NCBI RefSeq assembly: GCF_012272835.1
Contig: NZ_JAAWWK010000003.1
Location: forward strand, 434,001 to 498,000
Origin: Spongiibacter thalassae
GTDB taxonomy: Bacteria > Pseudomonadota > Gammaproteobacteria > Pseudomonadales > Spongiibacteraceae
Direction of reading: 5' to 3'
Length of the DNA: 64,000 nt
Positions 1-7,672 of the stretch are shown here, piece after piece. The notes below the pieces were generated by a model, which had not been told where the DNA came from, did not search any database, and worked only from the letters and a program-made list of their open reading frames with translations. Within the stretch, counting starts at the first letter, position 1. The number at the start of each line of letters is the position of its first letter. The position numbers and the translations under genes are program-made.

Positions 1-1
1 T

Positions 2-328
2 TGCCTTGACCGACTGGACGCCAATGGCAATAACGCCAGCTATCATCAGCCCCACGACAGCTATATCCGGAACCTGATCCGGCAGTGGGAGGATGAGCAA
101 AGGTGGGTGAATGCGATGTCGAACTCAAGCCTCAGGGGAGGTGGTTCGTACGCCACCAATGGCAGCCCCGTGGCAGAACCGACATTATGTATCCTCAATA
201 CCGCCTTCAGCCTGGGCGGAATGAAAGCGCCCCAGCGCCTGTTCGGGTTTTCCCTGAATCAGAAAGGCAGTCCCTCGCAGGTTATGGTTGGATGCAATAA
301 ACTACGGAAAAAACAAAGGATTCCGTAA
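2..328 (+). CDS. C-terminal part of an unrecognised protein
   Basis: An open frame runs in from the left edge and ends with TAA immediately before the ATG of the ketopantoate reductase gene, so the two look co-transcribed. The visible 108 residues begin inside a hydrophilic stretch (DSYIRNLIRQWEDEQRW) and continue through a Gly/Ser-rich part. I see no signal peptide, membrane segment or catalytic motif and do not recognise the family. The lysine/arginine-rich last ten residues look untidy, so the end may be degraded like its neighbours. Confidence 0.4.
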   Translation, partial: CLDRLDANGNNASYHQPHDSYIRNLIRQWEDEQRWVNAMSNSSLRGGGSYATNGSPVAEPTLCILNTAFSLGGMKAPQRLFGFSLNQKGSPSQVMVGCNKLRKKQRIP

Positions 329-1273
329 ATGCTCAAACTGTTGATGGTGGGTGCCGGCGGCATTGGTGGTTACTACGCAGCAAGGTTTCTGGAAGCAGGG
401 CATCAGGTTGTACTTACAGCCCGCGGGGCTCATTTGCATGCGCTTAAGCGGAGCGGCTTGACAGTCCACTATGAAGGTCGCGAGCCGGTCCATATGGCGG
501 CTGCTCATGACCATCAGGAACTTGTCACCCGATATAAGTCTGACGAGTTTGACCTTATCATCATCACACTCAAAGCCACGGCAACAGTTTCGGTGGTGAG
601 TGAGCTCGGCGACTGGCTGAAGCAGGGACGGGCACCCGTGCTTTCCTTGCAGAACGGAGTCGATAATGAACCACTGCTAGCGAAAGCAGTTGGTGCTGAA
701 AGAGTCATCGGTGGACTTGCGGTCCTTATAGGAGGACACATTGCGAGGCCGGGCGTTATAGAAGCCGAGGGCCTCGCGCAAATCGTGATGGGGGAATGGC
801 CCAAAGTCAGCGGTAGGCAGGATTCCCGAACTCCGCTACTCAAGATCCTGGTTGCCGCTTTTAATGATGCCGGTATTCCAACTAGGTATTCCGATAACAT
901 TAACTATTAGCTCTGGCGTAAACTCCTGATTAATAACGGGGTTAACCCACTCTCTGCCCTTACTGGCTTGGATACTCGAAGCCTTACCCATCACCCCGGA
1001 TTCAGAAAAATCGTGTATGGAATGATGGCTGAAACCGTCGAAGCCTCAAAGGCAGACGACGTGAATCTCGGAAAGAAGGACCTGGGCGAGATGTTTGAGC
1101 TGATCAGTAGCTTCAATGCGATCAAGACGTCAATGCTTGTCGATAGGGAAAGAGGTCGCCCGCTGGAACTGGATACCATTGCCGGGGCGGTACTGCGACG
1201 CTGCGAGCGTCTGGGGATTAAGGCTCCCTATACTGAGGCAGTCCACACATTATTGATGCACTCAGGTGATTGA
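329..1273 (+). pseudogene. panE: 2-dehydropantoate 2-reductase, interrupted by one stop
   Basis: The frame encodes an NADPH-dependent ketopantoate reductase (PanE/ApbA family), which makes pantoate for coenzyme A. The Rossmann signature GAGGIGG is at residues 8-14. The C-terminal domain motif LWRKLLINNGVNPLSALTG lies just after codon 194, which is TAG at 908-910. Both halves are in the same frame and together span about 314 codons, a normal length, so a single nonsense change (for example GAG to TAG) explains the break. The downstream part could restart only at an internal codon near 968 and would lack the cofactor domain. I infer loss of function. It follows the upstream frame without a gap. 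Confidence 0.85.
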
Positions 1274-1335
1274 AACCTTGGGATGAATTCATTGACGGGC
1301 GGGCATTGAAGCAACCGGAGGCTTGCCTGCGCTCG

Positions 1336-1704
1336 CTATTTGAACCTGTCCCAGTACGGAGGTTCGCCGAAAAAACTGTCGATAAAGTCGACAAAGCTAG
1401 GAACCTTGCTTGCCAACAACTGCCGGTGTGCATATACCGCATAAAGTACCATGGGCTCTGGTTCATGCTCTGGCAGGACGACCTTCAGTTTTCCTTCCCT
1501 GATCGCCGCCCCAGCAATGAAGGTGGGCTGCAGGGCGGTGCCGGCTACGGCAATCGCCGTTTCTATCAATACGTCACTGTTATTGCTGATCATCTCCCTA
1601 GTTTCGTCGCGACCACTGCCTTGTAGCCACTTCTGTACCGTGTGATCTGCATCCAGGGTAAGTAGTCGCCCCTGAAAAATAAAAACCTGAGTAAATGCAA
1701 TTAT
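1336..1704 (-). pseudogene. LysR-family regulator, C-terminal remnant
   Basis: About 120 codons on the minus strand match the end of a LysR-type effector-binding domain: a stretch reading LQPTFIAGAAIREGKL, then LPEHEPEPMVLYAVYAHR and a tail FVDFIDSFFGEPPYWDR, all typical of the last third of these regulators. The frame is closed upstream by TAA at 1705-1707, and no helix-turn-helix part is present before the IS66 end at about 1782. The rest of the gene appears to be lost. It lies convergent with the panE pseudogene, 62 bp away. Confidence 0.7.
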
Positions 1705-1863
1705 TTACCGTGAATCTGGGGTATACAATCCACCATAAATTTACCCGTTTCGCTCAAAAACCGGGAAAATGCCCATGATCCGTAAGCGGCCGATAATCCC
1801 ATCTTGAGCCAGGCGCTGCCGCCGTCAGGATAGTGTCCACTTATTTTCTAGTGGACACTTAAC

Positions 1864-2229
1864 ATGAACGAAGTAAGCGTAACCAAGCCCTACCAACGCC
1901 GTCGCCGGTTTTCCGGGGAATTCAAAGCCCAGATTGTTGCTCAATGCCTGGCACCTGGTGCCTCCGTTTCCCGGATCTCCCTGGATAACGTCCTCAACGC
2001 CAACATGGTCCGGCGCTGGATGAGTGAAGCGCAGCGAGCGGATAAAACACCGGAATTTGTACCGGTCAAACTGCCAGCGGCAACCTCAGCACCGAGCAAC
2101 CCGTCGGTCTCGGACAAGCGTAGCACCATCCGCATTGAGATTCCCCGCGCCGGCGGTGCGGTCGTGGTGGAGTGGCCTGCGGAGCAGGCTCACCAGTGTG
2201 CTGCCCTTTTGCGGGACCTGTTGGGATGA
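1864..2229 (+). CDS. tnpA: IS66 family accessory protein TnpA
   Basis: This 121-residue protein is the small TnpA of IS66 elements, a helix-turn-helix protein related to the IS3/IS911 OrfA group and needed with TnpB and TnpC for transposition. The motif YQRRRRFSGEFKAQIVAQC near residues 11-29 and ISLDNVLNANMVRRWM near 39-54 are characteristic. The length is normal. The stop overlaps the start of tnpB (ATGA at 2226-2229), the translational coupling usual in this family. It is probably intact, although its partner tnpC is truncated. Confidence 0.85.
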   Translation: MNEVSVTKPYQRRRRFSGEFKAQIVAQCLAPGASVSRISLDNVLNANMVRRWMSEAQRADKTPEFVPVKLPAATSAPSNPSVSDKRSTIRIEIPRAGGAVVVEWPAEQAHQCAALLRDLLG

Positions 2230-2561
2230 TACGCATCGACGAGATCTGGCTGGCCACTGAGCCGCTGGATATGCGGGCGGGGCCCGACAAGGCCCTGGCC
2301 CGGGTTATTCAGGTGTTTGGTTCAGCCAGACCCCATTGCGCCTACCTGTTCGCCAACAAAAGGGGCAACCGGATGAAGGTACTGATCCACGATGGCCTCG
2401 GCATCTGGCTCTGCGCCCGCCGGCTGAACCGAGGCAAATTCCACTGGGGCGAAACCTGGCGCGGTGAGCAACTGCGCCTGACCGAAGAGCAGTTGTCCGC
2501 CCTGGTTCAGGGCCAGCCCTGGCAACGCCTTGGGGCCGACGGCGTTATCTCCATCCTGTAA
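2226..2561 (+). CDS. tnpB: IS66 family accessory protein TnpB
   Basis: This 111-residue protein is the IS66 Orf2/TnpB family. The diagnostic stretches are IWLATEPLDMRAGPDKALA near the start, YLFANKRGNRMKVLIHDG in the middle and FHWGETWRGEQLRLTEEQ near the end. The start ATG overlaps the tnpA stop, which decides it over an upstream in-frame ATG at 2172 that would lie inside tnpA. Its molecular role is not known beyond being required for transposition in studied IS66 elements. Confidence 0.85.
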   Translation: MIRIDEIWLATEPLDMRAGPDKALARVIQVFGSARPHCAYLFANKRGNRMKVLIHDGLGIWLCARRLNRGKFHWGETWRGEQLRLTEEQLSALVQGQPWQRLGADGVISIL

Positions 2562-2636
2562 CCACAAGTGCCGTGATGCCGCTATAGCCAGAACCGCGAA
2601 TCGCTTGCCGCACAGGGACTTGGCATATTAGGTGGC

Positions 2637-2891
2637 ATGACTCAGCGCCCCGACATCAACCAACTCTCTGCCGATCAGCTCCGTGCCCTGGCGACGGAAC
2701 TGATGGACTCTCTGGACGCCAAGGATCAAGTCTTGGGCCTGAAGGAGCGAGAGTTGGTGCGCAGCAACGCCATCATCGAGAAGCTGACCCACGAAGTAGC
2801 CATCCTCAAGCGTCACAAGTACGCCAGGCGCAGTGAACAACTCGATGCGGATGGTGCTACGCTTGTCCGAGACCGATTGGTTGCCCGATAA
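2637..2891 (+). pseudogene. tnpC: IS66 transposase TnpC, N-terminal fragment
   Basis: The first about 70 residues match the coiled-coil N-terminus of the IS66 transposase (repeated Leu/Glu, then EVAILKRHKYARRSEQLDAD). A full TnpC is about 500 residues. From about 2847 the DNA is the reverse complement of an IS66 tnpA, so the last residues before TAA are out-of-frame read-through and not TnpC. No catalytic residues remain. Confidence 0.8.
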
Positions 2892-3113
2892 AGCAGTTGC
2901 CACAGGCAGATTAACCGGAACAAATCCCGGCGTTCCTGGTGTTTTATTCGCTCGCTGCGCGCCCTTCATCCAGCGCCGGACCATGTTGGCGTTGAGACCG
3001 TTATCCAGTGAGATCCGGGAAACCGAAGCACCGGGTTCCTGGCACTGGGCAACAATCTGAGCTTTGAATTCCCGAGAAAACCGGCGACGGCGTTGGTAGG
3101 GTTTGTTTACGCT
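2841..3113 (-). pseudogene. tnpA: Second IS66 TnpA, truncated at both ends
   Basis: On the minus strand, codons from SVNKPYQRRRRF through SDKRSTIRIE are colinear with the TnpA encoded at 1864, with substitutions (CQEPGAS for CLAPGAS, MKGAQRANKTPGTPG for MSEAQRADKTP). It is therefore a related but different IS66 copy and not a simple duplication. It lacks its start codon (cut at about 3113-3118 against the GGDEF fragment) and its last about 25 codons (cut at the junction with tnpC of the first copy). Confidence 0.75.
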
Positions 3114-3622
3114 TAATTCTGCACTTCCCCCAATACGCATGACACACACGACCCATCTGAGTCTTGCGATCCTTCCGATCGCTCACCGGATCGGGCCCTT
3201 GAAAAAACCACAAAACGGAAGTTCGGTGAGGCTTTGGCCCTTGTCTTGGCGAAGCTGGCGAATTCTGAGATTTGATCGGCCGTCACCTTCTCGTCGGGGC
3301 CTACCTCTACAGTGCCCGCTGACAGAGATACCAGTGGAAAACGGCAGGGCTGGCCGTTTCGGTCTTCGGATTCAATAAACCCGCTTTTCAGTATGCAATC
3401 GCTGTAAAAGCGCCGGCTTCGTTCGGCGAATAGTGACTGTACGGTACCAGCATTATAATTAGCTGAGGACGAAGAGCTGATGACGACAAAATCGTCCCCA
3501 CCTATGTGCCCGACAAAGTCATCACTGGCATGGAATACCTCTTTCAAAAGCTCAGCCAGCAAAACTATTACCTGGTCACCAACCCGGTAGCCGAGGACAT
3601 CGTTCAAAGGTTTGAACATGTT
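3113..3622 (-). pseudogene. GGDEF-domain protein, truncated 5' end
   Basis: The minus-strand frame encodes most of a GGDEF (diguanylate cyclase-like) domain. FKPLNDVLGYRVGDQVI matches the nucleotide-binding start of these domains. The active-site loop reads HIGGDDFVVI, that is GGDDF in place of GGDEF or GGEEF; Asp for Glu at that position may or may not keep activity. The frame is open right up to the terminal repeat of the Tn3-family element at 3623, so the upstream part has been lost, and I do not find it on the far side of the element. The stop at 3113-3115 falls at the IS66 junction and may not be the native one. Confidence 0.7.
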
Positions 3623-3703
3623 GGGGTACTAGGGATTTTCCGTCCAAAAACGACAAAAATCGCTGAAAGCCCCGCCATCCGTGGCCTCTCAGGGAGTATT
3701 ACT
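3623..3703. repeat. Left terminal inverted repeat of Tn3-family element
   Basis: The first 37 bases are identical to the reverse complement of the other end, the next is a mismatch, and CGCTG matches again. The similarity then continues with ten further mismatches to GTATTACT at 3696-3703, about 70 of 81 positions by hand count. It ends just before the transposase stop codon at 3705. Confidence 0.85.
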
Positions 3704-3704
3704 A

Positions 3705-6700
3705 TTACCGAACCGGTAAATATCCCTCGATTGTGCGCATCAGTTCCTCCAGATCCGGTAACTTTTCACTCAATTCGAAGGTATAGATACCCTTTAAGTT
3801 GATGTTATACCAAGCCACTGGAGAAGCCTGTTTGACTATCTGTATTCGTTTATCGTCATTCTGATATTCGAAGCTGGTAAGCAGCTGGCTGAGTATGCTG
3901 GAGTTAAAATAGATGATGGCGTTGGTGACCAGACGTGCACATTCGTTCCAAAGTTGGATTTCTTCATCAGAGCTACCCCGGAACTGATCCCCATTGACGT
4001 TACTAATCGCTCGACGCAATTGGTGATAGGCCTCCCCCCGGTTAAGGGCGCGCTGAACATAGTTGCGCAGACTGGCATCATCGATGTAGTTAAGCAGGTA
4101 ATTCGCTTTTACCAGGCGATTGTACTCGGTCAGGGCCTCCAACAAGGGATAGTTTTTCTTGTATCCGGAGAGTTTCCGAACCAACGTGGCCTGTGTTGTC
4201 TTTCGTTCTTTGAGAGACACTGCGATTCGTTGGATAGTGTCCCTGTGCTGCATGATACGTTTGGTGTTGATGGGCTTTTTCAGGTGTAGCTGGATTCTCT
4301 GATCCTTCCCTTCCTTTACATCAAACATCTCATTGATGACGCGGCCAACCTGCGCGTAGCGCGGCGCAAAGCTGTAACCGAACAGATCCAACAGAGCGAA
4401 GTTGACGTGATTGACCCCATGGGTATCGGTAGAGAGGACATCCGGAATGATCTCGGAGCTGTTGTTCATCAGCAAGTCAAAGATGTGGTGGGATTCGTGT
4501 TCATTCGCACCGATCACCCTGGCGTTAACGGCAGCGTGATTGGCGATTAAGCTCATGGCCGAGACGCCTTTCTGAGTGCCAAAGTACTTCGATGAGTAGC
4601 GCGTTTTGAAGGTTTCGCGCCGAGCCTCGAACTTTTGGCCATCGGCACTGGCGTGGATAATATCCTCTTGGATGTTGTAATGCTTGAAGATGGGCAGCTT
4701 GGCCGTCGCGTTGTTGATGTTATCGCTGGCTACATTCAAAGTTTCCAGTCGTAGATAGTTTGCCTGGATGGTGCTGAGTTGATCATAGGTGCGATCGGAG
4801 ATTTGAGCCATGCCGTAGATGCCTTGGTTTGTCGCATTTCCCACCAGAATCGCTAGCAGGTCATATTCGTGGACTCGGCTCTTGGACTGGGAACCCATTA
4901 CATGTTCAAAGCAATCAATGAACCCTGTGTCGCGGTCAACCATGCGCAACACATCGGCGACGCCCGTCGTCGGTATCTGCTGGAAGAAGGGGTTGTTGAC
5001 CAGGTACTTTTTACTCGCTGTCGGTAACCGCCATAAGCGCTTACCCTTGGGATTGCGCAGGATGATATTACGGTTATCATCTTGTTCCAGGTAATCACTG
5101 ACCTCATGAAAACGGATCTCCAGATCCCTGGCCATTTGCTCGATCAGTTTATGCGGTTCAGCGGTCAATTTTGGTAGCTGGGTTTGATCCAGCAACTCAG
5201 CCTTTTCTCTTTGCCAGCGTCCTCGACTCACCAGATCAGCCTCCAAAGCCCGGTATTTAACGACATTCGGCAAGGTCAGTTGCCCATTCAATCGGTCAGG
5301 GATTTGTAGATACAGGTACCATTCGTAGCGACCTGGGTTAAAATTTCCGCCCTCGTCCTGCAAGAAAGGCAACTGTTTTTTGGGTGGCAGCCGGCCGTCT
5401 ATATTTGCCGTTGAGATGACTCCTGGGGCTGAGAAGTCAAGTCGGGCGTGATCCAGTACTGCTGCTAGGCGTTGAGTGCCCTCACTGCCTTCGAAGCGCA
5501 GGCAAAGAAACAGCTGCCGGAGCAAACCTTCCCTTAAGCTATCTCTCTGGTCATAATACTGCCACGTAGCTTCTTCAACGGAACGCTTTTGTTCATTCAG
5601 AAACAGACAGACGGACTCCAGGTCTTTCTCCGCAAGAAGCTTCAGGGCTTTCTGCTTTACCGACCCAAACGGTTGCTGTTGATCAATGCTGCCATCAATG
5701 AATAGGTGCAGAACTTCTGCCGCCTTGCTGACATTTTTAGCAGCTTTTTGCCAGTCCTTATAAACTGCTTCCTGCGCATAGGTCTTGGCTTTTTGCTTGA
5801 TCTGTCGGACATGATGAACAAAACCATCAGCTATGCGCTCCAATGCCTGCTGCCAGCGGGACTGCAGATAGCACAGGAGATAAAGCCGCTGATTGCCCAC
5901 AGACTGCCGTTTCATCTTGGCACCATAGTAGTCGACCCGCTCAGCAAGATGTTGTTGATTTTTCTGGGACAACGATAGTCCGCTCAAGAGGGAATTCACT
6001 TCCGGCATCCAGTGCTGGATATGGAAATGTACGGCCAGCTCCTTCTCCAGCTCGGTACCAGTAAAGTTACGGGCATATTGACGCAACTGTCGTAATGTAA
6101 GCGTTCCGTCACCATTTACAAGGGTGGCCAATGCTTGTTTTAAATCCGGAGACAGCTCAAATTCTACGTGGGTAATCAGCCGTTCTTGTTCCTGACCAAC
6201 AACCTGGCTGATGATTTTTTGCAGTGTGCTGTAGGCTGGGATCGCAATTTTCTGCCCTGACAAATACTCAATGGCTGCATCGAAGAGGTATCTCGGAGCA
6301 GACCAAGCTTTGGCCTGCTTGATTAGGTGGGCTACCAAGGCAGATTCATGGCCTTTAGAGCTCCAGCGCTGGTATTCACAGAGTTCGAATATCCGCTGGT
6401 AAATCCGCTCGTTTTCTTTCTGAGATAGATTGAACGGCCTAAAGCCCGGTCCTGGTAGTACTGTTTGGTGGACGTGCTTGAGATCATGTTTTATCTGATG
6501 AAAACCAAGGTTTAGCGCGACAGGCTTAGCCTTAAAATAACCCAACAACAAGAAAAACATGTAGCGCTGGCCACGATTTCGGAATTTATTGCCAACTGCC
6601 AGTTCCTTGTCGTTAAGAGAGAAAAAGAATCGTTGATCGTTAGATGTGAAAATTGGGGGGCCGTAAAAATCATCTTGTTCTGCATCAGACAGGATCTGAA

Positions 6701-6719
6701 CACGTTCTTCATATGCCAT
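3705..6719 (-). CDS. tnpA: Tn3 family transposase
   Basis: A 1004-residue DDE transposase of the Tn3 family that would carry out replicative transposition. The N-terminal half is of the DUF4158 type (RFFFSLNDKELAVGNKF and FHQIKHDLKHVH near the start). The C-terminal catalytic domain shows the three acidic residues in their usual contexts: Asp near residue 691 (HASADGQKFEARR), Asp near 763 (STDTHGVNHVNF) and Glu near 896 (NRGEAYHQLRRA). The length and motifs are complete, so it may be active. The ATG at 6719 is followed by a start typical of the family (MAYEERVQILSDAEQD). Confidence 0.93.
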   Translation of the reverse strand: MAYEERVQILSDAEQDDFYGPPIFTSNDQRFFFSLNDKELAVGNKFRNRGQRYMFFLLLGYFKAKPVALNLGFHQIKHDLKHVHQTVLPGPGFRPFNLSQKENERIYQRIFELCEYQRWSSKGHESALVAHLIKQAKAWSAPRYLFDAAIEYLSGQKIAIPAYSTLQKIISQVVGQEQERLITHVEFELSPDLKQALATLVNGDGTLTLRQLRQYARNFTGTELEKELAVHFHIQHWMPEVNSLLSGLSLSQKNQQHLAERVDYYGAKMKRQSVGNQRLYLLCYLQSRWQQALERIADGFVHHVRQIKQKAKTYAQEAVYKDWQKAAKNVSKAAEVLHLFIDGSIDQQQPFGSVKQKALKLLAEKDLESVCLFLNEQKRSVEEATWQYYDQRDSLREGLLRQLFLCLRFEGSEGTQRLAAVLDHARLDFSAPGVISTANIDGRLPPKKQLPFLQDEGGNFNPGRYEWYLYLQIPDRLNGQLTLPNVVKYRALEADLVSRGRWQREKAELLDQTQLPKLTAEPHKLIEQMARDLEIRFHEVSDYLEQDDNRNIILRNPKGKRLWRLPTASKKYLVNNPFFQQIPTTGVADVLRMVDRDTGFIDCFEHVMGSQSKSRVHEYDLLAILVGNATNQGIYGMAQISDRTYDQLSTIQANYLRLETLNVASDNINNATAKLPIFKHYNIQEDIIHASADGQKFEARRETFKTRYSSKYFGTQKGVSAMSLIANHAAVNARVIGANEHESHHIFDLLMNNSSEIIPDVLSTDTHGVNHVNFALLDLFGYSFAPRYAQVGRVINEMFDVKEGKDQRIQLHLKKPINTKRIMQHRDTIQRIAVSLKERKTTQATLVRKLSGYKKNYPLLEALTEYNRLVKANYLLNYIDDASLRNYVQRALNRGEAYHQLRRAISNVNGDQFRGSSDEEIQLWNECARLVTNAIIYFNSSILSQLLTSFEYQNDDKRIQIVKQASPVAWYNINLKGIYTFELSEKLPDLEELMRTIEGYLPVR

Positions 6720-6780
6720 ATTTTTAGCCTAAAAAAGCTAAATTTTAACCAAAATCGGTGTAAATATGGACTTCAGAGAA

Positions 6781-6861
6781 AGTAATACCATTTGGGAGAC
6801 TACGGATGGCGGGGGCTACAGCGTTTTTTGTCGTTTTTGGACGGAAAATCCCTAGTACCCC
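6781..6861. repeat. Right terminal inverted repeat of Tn3-family element
   Basis: This is the reverse-complement partner of the repeat at 3623-3703. The similarity also extends 6 bp outside the conventional GGGG end: the left flank reads CATGTT and the right flank, reverse complemented, also reads CATGTT. Confidence 0.85.
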
Positions 6862-6892
6862 AACATGAAAGGTGATCCATCCGCCAATTTAG

Positions 6893-6908
6893 TGTACGGT
6901 ATCGTACA
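6893..6908. promoter_or_regulatory. Palindromic operator-like site before tetR gene
   Basis: TGTACGGTATCGTACA has perfect 6-bp arms (TGTACG/CGTACA) around GTAT and sits 22 bp upstream of the GTG start of the TetR-family gene. Self-regulation through a palindrome in the promoter is usual for TetR regulators, so this is the likely operator. Confidence 0.5.
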
Positions 6909-6929
6909 GTAATTAAGAGGTACGCACCA

Positions 6930-7589
6930 GTGTCAAGCAAGCAGGCCAAAGCCGCACCGTCCTCTACCGCGAGCAACGCCCGGCCCGGGCGACCGCCCGA
7001 CCCGGCCAAGCAACGCGCCATTCTCGACGCCGCGCGGTCACTGCTGTTCCAGGGGGGCCCGGGTGAGCTCTCCATGGAGGCCGTAGCGCGCCGGGCGGGT
7101 GTCTCGAAGGTGACGATCTACGCCCGCTATGCCAATCGCGAAGCCCTGCTCGACGCCGTAATTGGCGACCAGGCCAACAGCCTGATGGACAGCCTCAATC
7201 TGCAACCGGAAGACGCCTCCAGTGCCCGCAAGGCGCTGTGCAGCTTCGGCCAACAGCTGCTGAGCTTCGTCCTCGGTGAGGAGCACCAGGGCTTCCTGCG
7301 CCTGGTACTGGCCAGCCCCGCTTCTTCCCAGGCGATCCTGGCGCGTATCTACCGCTCGGGACCGGAAGCCACTCACGCGCAGCTGGAACACTGGATGACC
7401 CGGGCCGATGCCGCCGGCCTGCTGCGCATACCGGACCCGCCACAAAGCACGGAGCTGTTGATTGGCATGCTGCTGGGACTGGAGTTGATCCGGCTACTCT
7501 ACGGCCAGCCGGCAAAATTCACGGGCGAGTCCCTGGAAACGCATGTCGAGCAGGTGGTGGACCGCTTCCTCAGCCTGCACGGGACCTGA
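6930..7589 (+). CDS. TetR/AcrR family transcriptional regulator
   Basis: A 219-residue repressor-type protein with a GTG start. A Pro/Ala/Arg-rich tail (RPGRPPDPAKQRAILDAAR) leads into a TetR helix-turn-helix at about residues 30-76, where MEAVARRAGVSKVTIYARY is the recognition region. The C-terminal part is a TetR ligand-binding domain with a LIGMLLGLELIRLLYG helix near residue 180. Its ligand is unknown. The stop overlaps a possible downstream ATG, and the next gene, a phosphoenolpyruvate synthase, starts 83 bp on and is truncated. Composition is clearly GC-richer than the transposons on both sides, suggesting a separate origin. Confidence 0.85.
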   Translation: MSSKQAKAAPSSTASNARPGRPPDPAKQRAILDAARSLLFQGGPGELSMEAVARRAGVSKVTIYARYANREALLDAVIGDQANSLMDSLNLQPEDASSARKALCSFGQQLLSFVLGEEHQGFLRLVLASPASSQAILARIYRSGPEATHAQLEHWMTRADAAGLLRIPDPPQSTELLIGMLLGLELIRLLYGQPAKFTGESLETHVEQVVDRFLSLHGT

Positions 7590-7672
7590 TGGCTCCGGCG
7601 CCATGCCTGCGCGCCACAACGCCTGCCCTGGTCTATCCTGTAGCGGCAAGCCCACAAGCAGGAGATGATGCG

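Larger units (their letters stand above)
1782..2847 (+). mobile_element. IS66-family element, 3' part deleted
   Basis: The left end begins with GTAAGCGGCC at 1782; IS66-family ends typically start GTAAGCG. It carries the usual three genes in order: tnpA (1864), tnpB (2226) and the first about 70 codons of tnpC (2637). The element stops at about 2839-2847, where the sequence passes into the reverse complement of another IS66 tnpA. The right end and most of tnpC, which holds the DDE catalytic domain, are missing, so the copy cannot transpose on its own. Confidence 0.75.
3623..6861 (-). mobile_element. Transposase-only Tn3-family element, IS1071-like layout
   Basis: A 3239-bp element is bounded by inverted ends that start GGGGTACTAGGGATTTTCCG. 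It carries only a large Tn3 transposase, with no resolvase, recombinase or cargo. The inverted ends match over about 81 bp (3623-3703 against 6781-6861). This is much longer than the usual 38 bp and resembles the architecture of IS1071, although the end sequence differs from the IS1071 ends I remember. No direct 5-bp target duplication is seen. Confidence 0.85.
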
